Positions 31,841 to 45,895 of a DNA stretch of 64,000 nucleotides are shown here, one piece after another. Source of the stretch: Nageia nagi (Eukaryota > Pinophyta); assembly GCA_050084985.1 (NCBI GenBank), contig JBITNC010000001.1, positions 2,294,001 through 2,358,000 of the forward strand, given 5' to 3'. Within the stretch, counting starts at the first letter, position 1; each line of letters opens with the position of its first letter. The notes beneath the pieces are model-generated. The model ran no database searches and was not told the DNA's origin. It was given only the letters and a program-made list of their open reading frames with translations. Both the position numbers and the translations under genes were made by a program.

Positions 31841-34800
31841 TGTCATGATCCACTAGACTGTAACCATGATACTTGTGATATTTTGTGACTCTATGTTTGA
31901 TATATACTATGATGTAGACTTTCTTATTATCATCTTACTATAACATATTTTCATGATGCTAGTTTTTGTTGAGAATGTATGGTTATTCTTGTGATCCTAT
32001 ACTAGTACTATTCATCTCAATTATTTTTTTAGAAGTATCACCTAGAGCACTCATGAGAATTGTATCATTTGCATTAGTCATTGATTGAGGAATGTATAAT
32101 TGTATCTTATCTATCTTGACCATATTGATTTCTACATTGTTATGCATTTTCATTGCATCTATAGATGGGATATCATGGACCAAGTTATATTGCATAATCT
32201 ACACTATAATTACTGCATCACCAATAGAAATGTTTATTATAGCATAGATGCATATGATGCCAAAATAATTTGTATAAACTTATATGGTAATATTGAAACT
32301 TGTATTGGGAAAATCACATCATATCCATAGTTGAACAAACATCATCTGGATGCATTTGATCTCAATATTTCATATTCTTATACCATGACTCAGTTTGTAT
32401 AAGTTACATTTGGGGCATTTGTTAGATAATATTTGGATAATGCATACATGGTGTTTAGCAAGACTATTGGGGAGGCCAAAAATTAGTTATTTCCATCTTA
32501 AAATAAATATACTTGCATAAGAAAATAAATTGTTAGTATTTTATTTCACAAACCTTAATTGTGGAATAAAAATAAAATTAAAAAGGATTAAATAAAAGTT
32601 ATCCTAAGTACTAAACCTAGACCTAGGAGGTGACTTAGACTCCCTAACAACTAATACCTAAGCCTATGATCTACTACCTAATGTTTAAGCCCTAAGTGCC
32701 AAATATTATGTTTGATTGCTAAATCTAAACCTAAAATTAACATGAAAATGGGGGAGATTTTTTTGGTACATAGCTTTTATTTTAGGTAGAACATGGCTAG
32801 GGAGATAGGGGAATAGGTATTTGTATCCCATGCTTGGTGAAGCCTCTAAAGAGATGTTGATATTCCTCAATGTAGAATCAAGTGATTTGTATACCCAAAT
32901 GTCAACCATTATTTCAATATAGCATAGGGCTTTCTTAGGGGCATGGATTTGGTCCACATAACTTATTAAACAACTAGTATTAATGAATTCCAAAAGGGTT
33001 TCAATTTCATTTAGGATTTGATTAAAAATATGAGGGGGGATTATCAAGTGAATCATTTTGGAGACTTTGTGTAGCATCATACTACCAAAATCATACCAAA
33101 TAATATTATGCCATGATTAGGATATAGTATTATGCCATCATGATTCTTTGTGGTACCAAAACTTATCTAAAGGATTTTCTATGTTACCAAGACCTTTCAT
33201 GAGGGCATGGTTGCTTTATATTGGCTAACATCCATAGATTTTGGGAAAAATAGACTATCTATGATCTCTCTATAAGATAAGCATGATTGTGCTAGCATTT
33301 AATGTGTTTTGAAGCTTCTCATTATGATCTATAAATCCTACTTTAGGATTTATTTTGGATCTCATACTTCAATTTTTCTAAGTGCTTGCCAAAATAAAAT
33401 TAAAATAATCACACATAAGTATGACATAAATATTTATCCTAGTTCGAATGATGTGATCTACATCCACCTAGAAATGAGTTATTCTTCATTATTATGATGA
33501 ATCTCCCTTTTTACAATGCTCATTGATCAGAAATGCCACTCCCATCATCTTATAGAAGTGCTCCCATACTAGAAGTCTTATGCTCGTTTACTACAATTAC
33601 CTCCCTAAACAATAGGAAGATTTCCCCATCACAAAGATCACTTTTCACAATAATTATGTGTTATAATTACACATACCAAGATTTCCACTAACTTAGCATG
33701 CTCCTTCATAATATTTTTCCACTTATGCATCATGAGATCTCTCCCAATACTCATGAACATGGTGCAACTCTTATAATGTATCACCATTTTCTTCCTCCAA
33801 TTATAGTGACTTTGGTACTAAGTTTTACATATCACCTCTCCCATGGACTCCTTGGAATCTATGTTATGGATTTACACTTATACAATTATATGTGCTCACA
33901 ATACATCACTCTTCATGCCTAAGGCATGGAACTCTCCCTATGGGGGAAAAATTAACAATTCCATACTCCAAATACCCTTTTATAATGTTAAGGGTGTATA
34001 ATTTTGGAGCTATGGTTACACTAATAAAATATTCTCTTAATATCACTCTCCTCATTTTTTGCTTCCCATGGATCTCTTGCCAACTTTTAACCCATACTAA
34101 TTGGTCAACAATAGTAATTAAATATTACTATTGTTATGCTAAATTTAAAAACACCTTCCTAATATTATGGGCTATAATATATTTGTAAATATTTATAGGT
34201 TTGATTTTTTCCACCTTAAATTTTAACTTCAACAAATAACAATTCCACCATTAATAGTTAACAAATGAAATATTAACCACCATACACAACTATATACCAT
34301 TTAGCGAGTGGTGATTAATATGTGATGGATTCATTTGACATTTTAGATAGCAAATAACGGGAGTAAATCCCCATTGACTAGTATCTCACTCGTATGTGCT
34401 GGCATACTATTTGATGCTAAATCAATGATATCCATGTTGATCTCTCATGGTCTGATCCACCAAGTATCCCATGTTGGATGTCTCCTTTATGTAGGTCCTT
34501 AATATCCTGATCGATTTGTAGTTAGGTATGTAGATTTTAGTGGCTTTCCTATGTGCAAGGTCCGCATTGGTTTGGTATCTTTCTTCTCAACATACGCATA
34601 GGTTCACCCCTCCAAATGCTTAATACAATAGGTAATGAACAAGGTGGTGGCTAGGCATTTCTTAACATGTGTACAGGTCTGCTTTGGATGGCTTTCTCCA
34701 TGCCAATAAGTTCCTTTCCTTTTGTAGGATACCAATACATATTATGATGGGGTCTACTTGAGTTGATGGGGAACATGTCATAATCAAGATTTTGGCAGTT

Positions 34801-36420
34801 AGTTGGGAGTCCCTTATTCTTCATGCAATGGAAGGTCTCTTCATGGATTGACTTCAATAAGCCACTAGTGGGTTCCAATTTGTGCAATCAATCTAGTGGA
34901 TAGGATAGCCATCACCTCTATCAAGCATTCTCCATGCTCGAATGATAGACTCCTCTTCTTAAACTCCCTTTTAACCTCCACATTTGACGGTATAGGTGAA
35001 TGTGGTGGGGCTTTGACCCCTTGACTTTTCAATTGGTCGCTTGTATCTCATAGCTTCAATTAAATGGTATTTGAATAGATTTAAGCCTTTGAAATAATAA
35101 ATAATAATTTTTAATTATTATTTATTAATAATGTTCAAACCTTAATATATCACTTTAATGATATCAGATTTTCGATCTGTTGAAGGTGTTAAGGATTTGA
35201 TGGAGAGCTCTTCAATTTGAAGAGAACAAATAACATTTTTGAACACTTTTATTTTTCAAATCCAAAATCCATTTCTGATCACATTATGGTGAAATTCATA
35301 TCTCCTTGGTACAAATATGAGTTTAAGTAATATGGGTATAAATAGATATGCATTGTTATTCTTTGGAAAGAGGATTGTGGGTGAGGAAGCAAGGCAATGG
35401 GTTTGAAGTTTGGAAATTGTTTGTGTATGTTTTCCTATTAAAATTGAATGTTTTTCAAAGGATGAAATTGAAAACTTGTTGATACCCTAGTATGGCAAAT
35501 TTGTAGTGTTTTATTGCAAAGTTAAAGAAAAATTAAAATATGGTAAAAAAATTGTATGGTTTCATTTTACTATGTAAAGCTTCAATTTTTAAAGGCAAAT
35601 GATGCCCTATTTGTGCAAAATGTAATGTTGTTTTTGGGTTAAAAATATTAGTTCAATTTTGGTATATCTAAATAGAAATTATTGAAAGGTAACCCTAGGT
35701 AATTTATTATGATGAAAATTTATACAATTCATTAACATGATATCTTCTTGAGGTTAAAATTTTAGCAATCTCCAACAATAGAAATGCTTCCAAAATTTGT
35801 AGAGACTTGGTTTTTGATTAAGGTATTAAGTTGTTAGCCTTATAGGAACTTCCTTTCTACTTGAAAATTGAACCCTAGTTAGAAATAAAACCAAATGGGC
35901 ATAGTGAATTTTATAATCCCATAGAGTTTCTATCAAATCATAAGTGTTGATAACTAAAAAATAAAATAATGAGTTAGCTGGAGAATGAACAAAAATTATA
36001 AAAAACAAAGTTTAAAAGTGGCAAGAGAGAAACAATGACCCAATAGAAGGTAAATTGGTAATAATATTTTTTAGAACAACATTCAATCATACATGAACCT
36101 TAAAGAGACCCTCTAGTTTTTTAAACTCTGAATTGATCTTAAGGTTTTATGGTAGGCTATTTGGTACATAAATAAATCAATATATAACTAAAATATTAAG
36201 ATGTATATACAACTTGGGATTGCATGGGCTGCATTGGATATTTATGATTATCACTATGTGATTTTTATGCATGGCTTCTCATAGTTTTGGCATAATTTTT
36301 GCATATTATCATGAATGGATCATGGTAACCTTAGTTGGACTATGATTGTATATATAGAAATATTACTACAAGGTTTGATCTTGTAAAGGTTTTGCATATC
36401 ATTTTGCTATTAATGGGATG
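31841..36420 (+). repeat. Left LTR of the gypsy element (interrupted)
   Basis: 31841-33326 matches 43197-44645, and 35289-36420 matches 44650-45895. Matches include catgatgctagtttttg, aggaagcaaggca(a/t)tgggtttgaag and gcatatcattttgctatt. The two halves are separated by a nested insertion. Confidence 0.72.
33327..35288. mobile_element. 1.96 kb unclassified insertion inside the gypsy left LTR
   Basis: Absent from the right LTR, where cttctcattgtg runs straight into gggaaatttgtatctcc. In the left LTR, CATTATG occurs at 33320-33326 and again at 35282-35288, a likely 7 bp target duplication. The insert is pyrimidine-rich on the plus strand. Near its start it has ttatcctagttcgaatgatgtgatctacatccacc, shared in altered form with 37555-37595. 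No ORF or domain is recognised. It could be a solo LTR or a small non-autonomous element. Confidence 0.6.
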
Positions 36421-37429
36421 GGGTGCATAGCATGTACAAGTGTTAATCTTTATTACATAGTTACTTTTTGCAATCATTGGAAGGATATATTGAACTTTAT
36501 CATGTAGTTATTTATTGCATTCCTTATGATGTGGTATCATCATGTTTGAACTAAACATTAAGGTGGTTGAATTATCATATAGATGCATTATATAGGAAAT
36601 AAAATGCATGTGAGATATGTTTTTTATGCATGGAGATTTATCTTCATAGAGCTTGAGGGGGGGGGTGTAGTGAAGAAATAATGAGATCAAACACACTATC
36701 CCAAGGTTGGGAGATAGTTGGGTTGTCCTAAAAAAATGAGCTCCTCAACCATAAGCCTTTTTGAGCTAATTTCATTTGTTGATTAGAAAGTAATGATTTA
36801 ATAAATCATATTTTAGGTTTGAAAGAAAAAATAATATAGTAATTAAAATCTTTTTCCAAATGGATGTTATGAATGTTATTCTAGATTCATAACATAGTGT
36901 TATAGGTACATAGAGATGAAGATCGATACTTTTATTATATATATTGAAAATTCCATACTTGATATCCATTAAGACAAATTTATTTTTGTGCTTTTATAGC
37001 CAAATATGTGTTGGAGTTTACCATATAGAAAAGTATAAATTGTTCAATTCAAAATGTATTGTGAAACAAATTTGGTAACATTTTTGTTATATTATACTTC
37101 TTTGGAGTATGATAGAATAATATGGTTCTATTTTATTAGTTTAGTATGAAGTTTTCATTTATTCTTCTGATAGAGAACTTGTATTTAGCCCTCTTAATAC
37201 ATCTAATGTTATAGTTTGCATACAATGTTGTTTTGGCATAGTATGTATATATATAGGATTCTTTGGTGGCATATTATTTGAATGAGTTCTAAATCTAAAT
37301 GAATAATATTTCTATTAAAATATGGGAATACAATCATAATAAATTTTGTTGTACATTGTGTTCATATTTCATTTTTAAAGTGAATGATTATAGTTGAAAA
37401 CCATGTATAAGATTGATTGTTTTGAACAT
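36421..37429. other. Gypsy internal region or further insertion, no gene seen
   Basis: AT-rich. A G-run (36654-36665, gaggggggggggtgtag-like) resembles a polypurine tract followed by TGTAG but has no partner LTR that I can identify. A tggtatcatcat string at 36533 could be a damaged Met-type primer site. Confidence 0.3.
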
Positions 37430-39000
37430 ATGGCTACTAGTGTATAAATTATCAGATCATAACAAACTATTTTATCACACTTGAAATTCCAAGTTCTTGC
37501 AAAATAAAATATGCACACCAACAAACACATAAAAATGATGTACAGGTATGTTTATCTTGGTTCACTCGATGTGGGCTACATCTAGCCAAAGAAGAAACTT
37601 CTATTAGTGATGAACCTCCAAAATAATATCATCCCATGACTAGTAACATCAAATCCCAACACCTTATTGGAAGGTCAAATCACATTAACATAACTAAGGT
37701 ATAACTCACTTCTCAAAGTCACTCCCAAGATAACATATTATTGCATCTACCACACATAACAATCTCATTCCTGATGTGATTGCCACTATATCCACCAAGC
37801 GATCTATCTCACTCCTAATGTGATTTCCACTATCTCCACCAAATGATCTATCTCTACAAAAATTTACTAACTCCCTCATGAAGTTATTTCCAAGGTGTAT
37901 ATTCTATAATTCTCCTCCAACATTACTCTCATGGAAATTATGTCATCCATGGAGTTTTACAAAATATGGAGTATCATCATTTCCTAAAACCTACACTCTC
38001 ATACTAATGACAAGAATTCCACTGAAAAGAATTTTAGGTCTCTCATGAGCATTATCTCCCCTTGGGAGGAATCCCTCTTATAAAGGAATTAAATTTCCAC
38101 TTCCCATAAGCCTTGGTTTTATAACAAAAAATATGCTAATATTTAGCATTTACCTCCTTTTTTAATATTTTCTATTATCCCTTCAACAATATCTCCTTTC
38201 TTTAAAATCCATTTATTTTTGTATTCTCTAAATCTAAGCATATAATTTGTTTTATCATTATCAATAGTAAATTACATTTACTCTTGAAATACTTAACAAA
38301 CTATTTTTAATCACAAAATAATAACAACCACCTTATAAATATATTATTCTAACTCTTATATCACCATGGAGGGTGGATTACACATAGGGCCACCACTTGT
38401 CATCCTGTGAACTCTTTTAACTTACTAGTCAACTACAGGCCAACTCACATCCATTATTGCATTCCATGTGGATCATCGATCTTTGTATTTGAATCCACAT
38501 ATACCATTGATATCTTCACCTAACAACTATGTCTACCACCTCTATATGGCCCCCTTTTGATCAATATTTATGTCTAATTTTTTTATGTAACTCAAGCATT
38601 AGTCAAATCAATTGACACCCCCACATGGACTCTAACTCTTATCAGTTGCTGATGGAATCTGTACTTGCCTTATGTATGATAGACTTGAATGGTTATTGGA
38701 TTGACTAGGTTAACATGCTTATGTGGTCATTGACTAGGATGCCACCACTTCTGGAAGTTGGTCCCACCAAGGTGGTGATAATTTTAATATTTTCCTCCAA
38801 ACTTTGAAGCAACATATCTTATGATTCATAAGTTGGTTTCACAAATCATAAAAGGAATCAGAATCATAGAGATGAAGGCTTCAATATAGAGCAATAAAAT
38901 TCATCCAAAGAGAAACTTGAATTTTAACCCTTTTAATGAACCAAAAAATTAATTTTGGATCATTTATGATACATAATTGTTCCTCCTTTATAGCTATTGG
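37430..39000. repeat. Unclassified repeat related to the insertion at 33327-35288
   Basis: The head shares, with substitutions, the order caaaataaaat ... acacataa ... tttatctggttc(a/g) ... atgtgg(g)ctacatc ... tgatgaa(t/c)ctcc with 33385-33505. The body is also pyrimidine-rich. It contains a 46 bp direct duplication at about 37768-37860 (catt/act cctgatgtgatt gccactat ctccacca). No coding region is seen. Ends not defined. Confidence 0.45.
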
Positions 39001-39160
39001 AAAACCTAAAAGGGTCATATCCTAGTCTATTAAAGGGATCCTTAATTGACTAAAAAGAACTCAACCTAGAAATGAGTGTTGAATTTTGGGCTAAAGTGTG
39101 TTGAAGTGTAATTTAGTCTACATTGTAGCATGTGTTGAAGTAATACATAAATATGCTCTT

Positions 39161-39540
39161 TCCTAAAATAAACAAGGCATGAACAAGATGTGGAATCTTG
39201 GTATGAATTATCCACTCTGCAAGGGACTTATGGTGGAAATGGGTATGGGAGTTTGATAATAGTGTTAATACTAAAGTAGGAAAAATATTCCAAAATAAAA
39301 AAGGGAAATAATTCCCTAAACATGGAATTTCCATTCAACAACAAAATGTTTATTTTAAAGTCTCTTGTCATGAAAATTTTGATAAGGGCATGGTAGGAAT
39401 TCAAGTGCATAAACCAACTCTTTCATCAAATAAATATGGCATGAATAAGATGTGGAATCTTGTTATGAATTAGCTAATATCAAGGGACCTATGGTGTACA
39501 TGGATATGAGAGTTTAATAAAGTTATATATAATTCATTGA
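39161..39540. repeat. Direct repeat pair of ~110 bp
   Basis: About 39165-39270 and 39416-39520 share aaataaacaaggcatgaacaagatgtggaatcttggtatgaatta-type sequence, cut here into its common strings gcatgaa(c/t)aagatgtgg and tatgaatta, then aagggac(t/c)tatggtg. They are spaced 251 bp apart with unrelated DNA between. Possibly a remnant of a longer duplication. Confidence 0.6.
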
Positions 39541-39819
39541 TTAATGGTAGTTAGAGAATCTATATTAAATAAATTACATTAGTAGATAATGCATGGATAT
39601 ACAACTTATATTACTTGAATTTGATGTATGGGATAGCTATTTGCAACAACTACATACAATGCATTTGCTAATCGAATCATGTTATACATCTTAAATTTTA
39701 TGTTATAAAATAAAATATAGTATGATTAAGGTGGATTTAACATATGATATTAGAGTTGAGAGTTTAAACACTAAGGCCTAATAACCACTATGCATAAGTA
39801 ATTGAATTTAGTGTATTTT

Positions 39820-42800
39820 TATAGGGAATCATGGTGAGAACCTGGAGAGAAACATCTATAGGTGGCAAGGTTTAGGAACCCCTCAACTACCTCAACCTCC
39901 AGTAGTTTAAGTAATCCAAGGAAGTAATAGTAATCAAGACAACCATGAAGCTCGGATAGCGAAACTTACCACAATAGTTCATTAGCTACAAGAAAACATA
40001 AACCATGTACTTCATCCTCAAGAGGTGAATGATTCCCAAAAACATGGTCCAAAGGAGGATAGGAAATATTCCAAGGATAATCCAAATGCTCCTAATGGAG
40101 GTTTTTTTGGATGTGGGGGACCACATTATTCTAGAAACTACCTTTATAAAGCAACAAATGCTAAGAAACATGCTCATAAAATATATGTTGCATTTGGAAA
40201 ACAAGCCTTGGAATCTCAAGCCATGCCTATCAGGGTGAAAGGTAAGCTCTTTGTCCAAAATATCACTTTAACGATTGACAGTGGTGCAACATACAACTTT
40301 TTTCTTCTTATATTATAGATAATATACCTATAAAATATGGAACTATGATAGCTAGATAAAATGTAGAGTCTAGCTCATGACAAGTCTATAAGGTCAAGCA
40401 ATATCTTATGGACATTAAAATTGAATTAGGAAATTACATAACTAAACCCTATTTATATGTTGTACCCCTTACTTCCTACAAACTCATAATGGGAATTGAT
40501 TAGTTAAAATTATCCAAGGCCTTAGTTAACTTCAAAGAGTATTGAATTAAGGTCACCAATGATAAAAGGGAAAGTGTCAAGTTATTTAGTAATAGATAAC
40601 CATTCCAACCAAAGGCAATGACCATTGTGAAATTGTCTAAAGAAACCAAGAATAACTACCTAATTCTTGTTGTTAAAATTCATGAAGTTAATGAATTTGA
40701 ATAAGATGATATTTTTCATAAGTATCTTCTTTTACAAAAATTCAAAGATGTATTTTTAGAATTGCCTAGAAAATCACCTATAAGAGAGTTTGAATTTATC
40801 ATTGACTTAATACCTGGAGTTGAACCTATTACAAAAATCCCATACATGATGAATACAATATAAATTAAGAAATTAGAATGTAGCTCCAAAAAATCTTAGA
40901 AAAATGACTAATCAAGCCAAATGTATCCCCATGGGGTGCATTGGTTTTGTTTGTGAAAAATAAAGATGGAACCTTAATGCTTTGTGTTGATTATAGGATG
41001 CTTAATAAGGTCATGATTAAAACTTGGTATCCTTTACCAAGGATTGATGATCTATTTGATCAATTGAAAGGAACCTCAATAATTTATAAAATTGATTTGA
41101 AAATAGGATTTCATTAACTCATACTTAAAGGAGAATATATTCATATTATTGCTTTTAAAACTAGGTATGGATATTATGAATTTATTATCCTACCTTTTGG
41201 GCTGACAAATGCCCTTTTATTATTCATGAATTTGATTAACAACATGTATAAGAACTATCTAGATAAGTTTATTTTGGTATTCATGGATGGCATATTTATA
41301 TACTCCAAAAATATGGAAGAGCATGATCAACTTGAAGTATTGATAAAGAACTAGTTATATGGGAAACTTTCTATATGTGAGTTTTATTCTCCAAGAGTAC
41401 AATACCTAGGACATATTATTTCTAATATGGGAATAAATTTAATCCCAAGAAAATAAAATCCGTCAAAGAATGGTCTATACCTACCAATGTGCATAAAATT
41501 AGTCGAAGGTTCATGGTCCTAATAGGATATTATAGAAGGTTTGTAAAAACTTCTCTAAAGGTTTGTTGAAGAGGTTTTTCATCTCCAAAAAATAAATTAA
41601 CTATTTCACCTATTTTGCAATTACCAAATCTAAATGGCAATTTTATAGTTTGTATTGATGCATGCCTAGAGGGTCTAGGAGGAGTTCTCATGCAAAATGG
41701 ATCTATCATAGCTTATGAGTCCAAAAAAATAAGATATTATGAATGAAACTATGCAACACATGATTTAGAACTAGTTGCAATAGTTCATGCATTAAAAATG
41801 TGGTGACATTATTTTTTGGGTATACCTTTTGAGTTAGATTTAGACCATAAAAGTTTGCAATGTTTATTCACATAAAAAAACTTGAATTCAAGATAACATA
41901 GGTGGATGAAATTTCTAACCAAATATGATTTTGTAATCAAATATTTGAAAGCCAAGGAAAATAGGGTGGAAGATGCTTTGAGCAATCGAAAATACTTAGC
42001 TGCAATGTCCTACTCCAAAGGAGATTTAGCAGACAAAATTAAGGAATTTCAACTTAAGGATAGATATGCATTGAGAAAAAAAAAAGGATAATGATTGAAA
42101 ATCTAGAACCTAATAGTGTTTTTCTATTAAAAAGGAATTGTTGTACTTTTAAAATAGAGTGATATTACTAGAAGTTGGGAATGCCAAAAAAATGGTGGTG
42201 TATGAAGCACACCATTGTTTTACTCATCCTAGAAGCAATAAGATGAGATAAAATCTTAAACAACACTATTATTGGTCTAGAATAAAAAAGAATATCATTG
42301 AATATGTGACTAGATGTTTAGAATGTTAAAAGGTCAAAGATGAACATATGTATCTAGGTGGTCAACTTTTTCCACATGATATACCTAACCAAAAATGGGT
42401 AGTAATTTGGATGGAATTCATTGTTGGATTACCAAGAACCAGGTATTATCATAATGTAATTTTTGTTATCATTGATAAGCTTACATAGTAGGTAACAAGT
42501 TTGTAAAAAAATATTTTAGGCTTCATGGATTTTCATAGGTCATTATTTTTTATTGTGACAACAAGTTCACTTTAGAATTTTGAAAGGCTTTGAATAAGGT
42601 AGTAGGCACTAAATTAAACTTCAGTTTAGCCTATCATCCTCAAATTGAAAGGGTAAATCAGGTCCTTAAGGATATCTTACAAATGTTTTTCATAGATTAT
42701 CCAAATAAATGGGAATATTATCTTCACTTGGTTGAATTTACATATAATAATGGATATGTGGGACCCTTAATCAGAAAAAGCTTGATCAAGATAAAGTTAG

Positions 42801-43145
42801 TTGGTAGATATGTGGGACCCTAAAAGATCATATGAAAGATCAATATTATAGCATAAAATCACAAATTGCCACCCAATTTATCAAAAATTCATAATATTTT
42901 TCATGTTTCATTGCTTAATAAATATATTGCAGATCCTACTCATGTTTGGGATTTGAATAAATTACAAATTATGGATCCCATGGAAATAAAGATAAATCCA
43001 ATATGAGTGCTATAAACTCATACTAAAAGACTCCAAAAAAGAAACATTGAGCAATGTAGGATCCAATAGGGCCTATATTCTAAAAAGAACTCTTCATGGG
43101 AAGATTTAGAACTTATAAAAGAATAATTTCCTTTCTTGATTAATT
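39820..43145 (+). pseudogene. Ty3/gypsy gag(3' end)-pol polyprotein, decayed
   Basis: From about 40105 a damaged zinc knuckle FGCGGPHYSRNYLYKA (last Cys lost) is followed by protease TLTIDSGATYNFF near 40270. RT begins near 40690: [17 protein letters not shown]-like and [13 protein letters not shown]-like text; the catalytic loop is FMDGIFIYSKNMEEHDQ near 41280, with the second Asp changed to Gly. RNase H has CIDACLEGLGGVLMQNGSII near 41650 and the tail YLKAKENRVEDALSNR (41940-41990). Integrase has HHCFTHPRSNKM, then RCLEC with the last Cys lost to a stop (42205-42330), MEFIVGLPR near 42415, and LAYHPQIERVNQVLKDILQM near 42627-42690. The end has SLLNKYIADPTHVWDLNKLQ and SSWEDLELIKE (42905-43125), a chromovirus-like C-terminus. 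Dozens of stops and shifts. Upstream gag is missing. Confidence 0.82.
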
Positions 43146-43196
43146 AAAAACATTACATACAAATACACATGACTATGTTTGGTATTAGTGGGAGAG
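43146..43196 (+). other. Polypurine region before the gypsy right LTR
   Basis: ttggtattagtgggagag directly precedes the right LTR start (43197). It fits the usual TTGGTGTGGGAGG-type purine tract of plant gypsy elements. Confidence 0.5.
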
Positions 43197-45895
43197 TATT
43201 TCAAGACCCATTAGATTGTATCCTTGATACTTGTGATATTTTATGACTCTATATTTGATAGAAATTGTGATGTAGACTTTCTTATTATTAGTTTACTATG
43301 ACATATTTTCATGATGCTAATTTTTGATGAGAATTCATGGTTATTTTTTGATCATATACTGGTACGTTGATCTCAATTATTATTTTACGAGGTATCACCT
43401 AGAGCACTCCCAAGGACTTTGGCATTTTCATTAATACATGAGATCTACATGATCATTGACTGAGAAAGGTATAAAGATATTTGATCTATCTTGAACATAT
43501 TGGTTTTTACATTGTTATGCATTTTCATTGCATCTCTATATGGGATATGCACCAAGTTATATTGAATTATCTACACTACAATTATTGCATTGTAACATAA
43601 CTACATCTGAGACCATAATAATTTTTATAAACTTGCATGTGATATTGAAACTTGCATTGGGAAAATCACATCATATCCAAATTTGAACAAACATCATTTG
43701 GATGCATTTGATTTCAATACTACATGTGCTTATACCATGAGTCAGTTTCCATAATTTACATACATGGTATTTGTTTAATAGCATTTAGATGATGAATACA
43801 TGGTGTTTGGAAATACTGTTAGAGAGACCAAAAATTAGTTATGTCCATCATAAAATAAATAGAACTGAATAAGAAAATAGATTGTTAGTATTTTATTTCA
43901 TAAACCTTAATTATGGAATAAAAATGAAATTTAAAATTAAATAAATAAAAACTAATTATCCCAAGTGTTAAAACTATACCTGAGAGGGGACTTAAACTCC
44001 CTAACACGTAATACCTAAGCCTAAGATATACTACCTAATGTTTAAGTGCTAAGTCCCAAATATGATGTTTGATTGTTAAATCTAGACCTAAACCTAACAT
44101 GACATATGGGGGGAATTTATGTGGTGCCTAGCATTTGTTTTGGGCAAAATATGGCTAGGGAGATAGTGGAATAAGGGATCTAAACTCTACACTTGATAAA
44201 TCATCTAGAGAGATGTTGATTTTCCTCCATATTATAGAATTAGGTGATCAAGATGCTTGGATATCAACCATTATTTCAATGTAGCATAAGGATTTCTTGG
44301 GAGCATTAATTTGGTACACATAGCTTGTTGAAAAGATAAGATCGATAGATTCCAAAAGGGTTTCAATTTCATTGAGGGTTTGATTAAAAATATGAGGGGG
44401 AAATTAGAAAGTAAATCATTTTGGAGACTTTGTGTAATGCCATGCTGCCAAAATCTTACCAGAAAATTCTAGGCCACAAGTGGGATATTTTAAGATGTAG
44501 TACAATGCCATCAAGATTCTTTATCATGTCAAAATTTGTTCAAAGGGTTTCCTATGTCACCATGACATGTCATAAGGGAATGGTTGTTGTATACAAAAGA
44601 AGTATGATTATGCTAGAATTTAATTTGTTTTGGAACTTCTCATTGTGGGGAAATTTGTATCTCCTTGGTATAAATATGAGTATAAATAGAGATACATTGT
44701 TGTTCTTTGGATAGAGAATTATGGGTGAGGAAGCAAGGCATTGGGTTTGAAGTTTAGAATTTGAAACCTTCATCTAGATTGGTCAAGTATATATTTTGGA
44801 TAATCTTATGAATTTATGACCTTTAGGTTAAAATCATTTATGTATATTTTATTATTGAAATTGAATGTTTTTCCATGGATGAAATTGAAAACTTGTTGAT
44901 ACCCTAGTTTGGGAAATTTGTAAGGTTTTGTTGTAGAGTTAAATAGAAACTAAAACATGGTATAAAATTTGTATGGCTTCATTTTACTATATAGGGCTTC
45001 AATTTTTAAAGGCAAACAATGCCCTAATTGTGTAAAATGTAATATTATTTTTGGGTTAAAAACTTAGTTCAATTTTGGTATATTTGAATGCAAATTGTTA
45101 TAAGGTAAATACCCTAAATAGTTTATTATGGTTAAAATTTGTACAGTTATTGAATATGATTCCTTTATGAGGTTAAAATTTTAGCAAGATCCAACTGTAG
45201 AAATGCTGCCAAAATTTGTAAAGACTTGTTTTTTGATTAGGATGTTAATACCTTATTGTTAGCCTTACATGGACTTCCCCTCTATTTGAAAATTGAACCC
45301 TAACTAGAAAATAAACCAAATGGGAATAGTGAAGTTTATAAGCCCATAAATTTTTTGAGAAATCATAAGTATTGATAACTGGAAAATAAAACTATGAGTT
45401 AATTGGGGCATGAACAAACACTAAAAAGAAAAAAAGAAAAAACTAAAAAGTGGCAAGAGAGAAACCATGAGCCAACAAAAGGTAAATTGGTAATAGTATT
45501 GTTTGGAACAACATTTAGTCATACATGAAACTTAAAGAGACCTGCCAATTGTTTAAACTCTAAATTGATCTTAAGGTTATATGGTAGGCTATTTGGTGTA
45601 GAAATAAATAAATATGTAACTCAAATGTTAAGATGGATATACAACCTAGGATTGCATGGGCTACATGGGACATACATAATTGTGGTTGTTTGATTGTTAT
45701 GCATGACATCTCATAAGATGTTGATTTTTGGAATCAATTTATACTTATCTTATTTGCATAGTTTTGGCATAATATCATGAATGGATTATGGTAACCTTAG
45801 GTGGACTATAAGAGTATAAAGAGAAATATTGCTCCAAGAGTGAATCTTGTAGAGGTTGTGCATATCATTTTGCTATTGATGGGATTGTAACAACC
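43197..45895 (+). repeat. Right LTR of the gypsy element
   Basis: Begins TATTTCAAGACCC (the left copy has TGTCATGATCC) and matches the left LTR throughout, apart from the inserted segment. Homology is lost after tttgctattgatgggatt near 45893. The exact 3' end could lie slightly further right. Confidence 0.68.

Larger units (their letters stand above)
31841..45895 (+). mobile_element. Old Ty3/gypsy LTR retrotransposon with nested insertions
   Basis: The 31841-36420 and 43197-45895 segments are diverged copies of a ~2.6-2.7 kb LTR. The left starts TGTCATGATCC and the right TATTTCAAGACCC, after a purine tract GTGGGAGAG. Between them lies a plus-strand pol with domains in the order protease, RT, RNase H, integrase, which defines Ty3/gypsy, and a chromodomain-like end. 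The left LTR contains a ~1.96 kb insertion. Most of gag is missing. LTR divergence is high and indels are common, so the insertion is old. Target duplication and exact outer right end are not resolved. Confidence 0.75.

Noticed and set aside
36654-36670. G-run followed by TGTAG as a polypurine tract and LTR start
   Set aside because: No second copy of the following sequence is found in the window, so an LTR cannot be supported.
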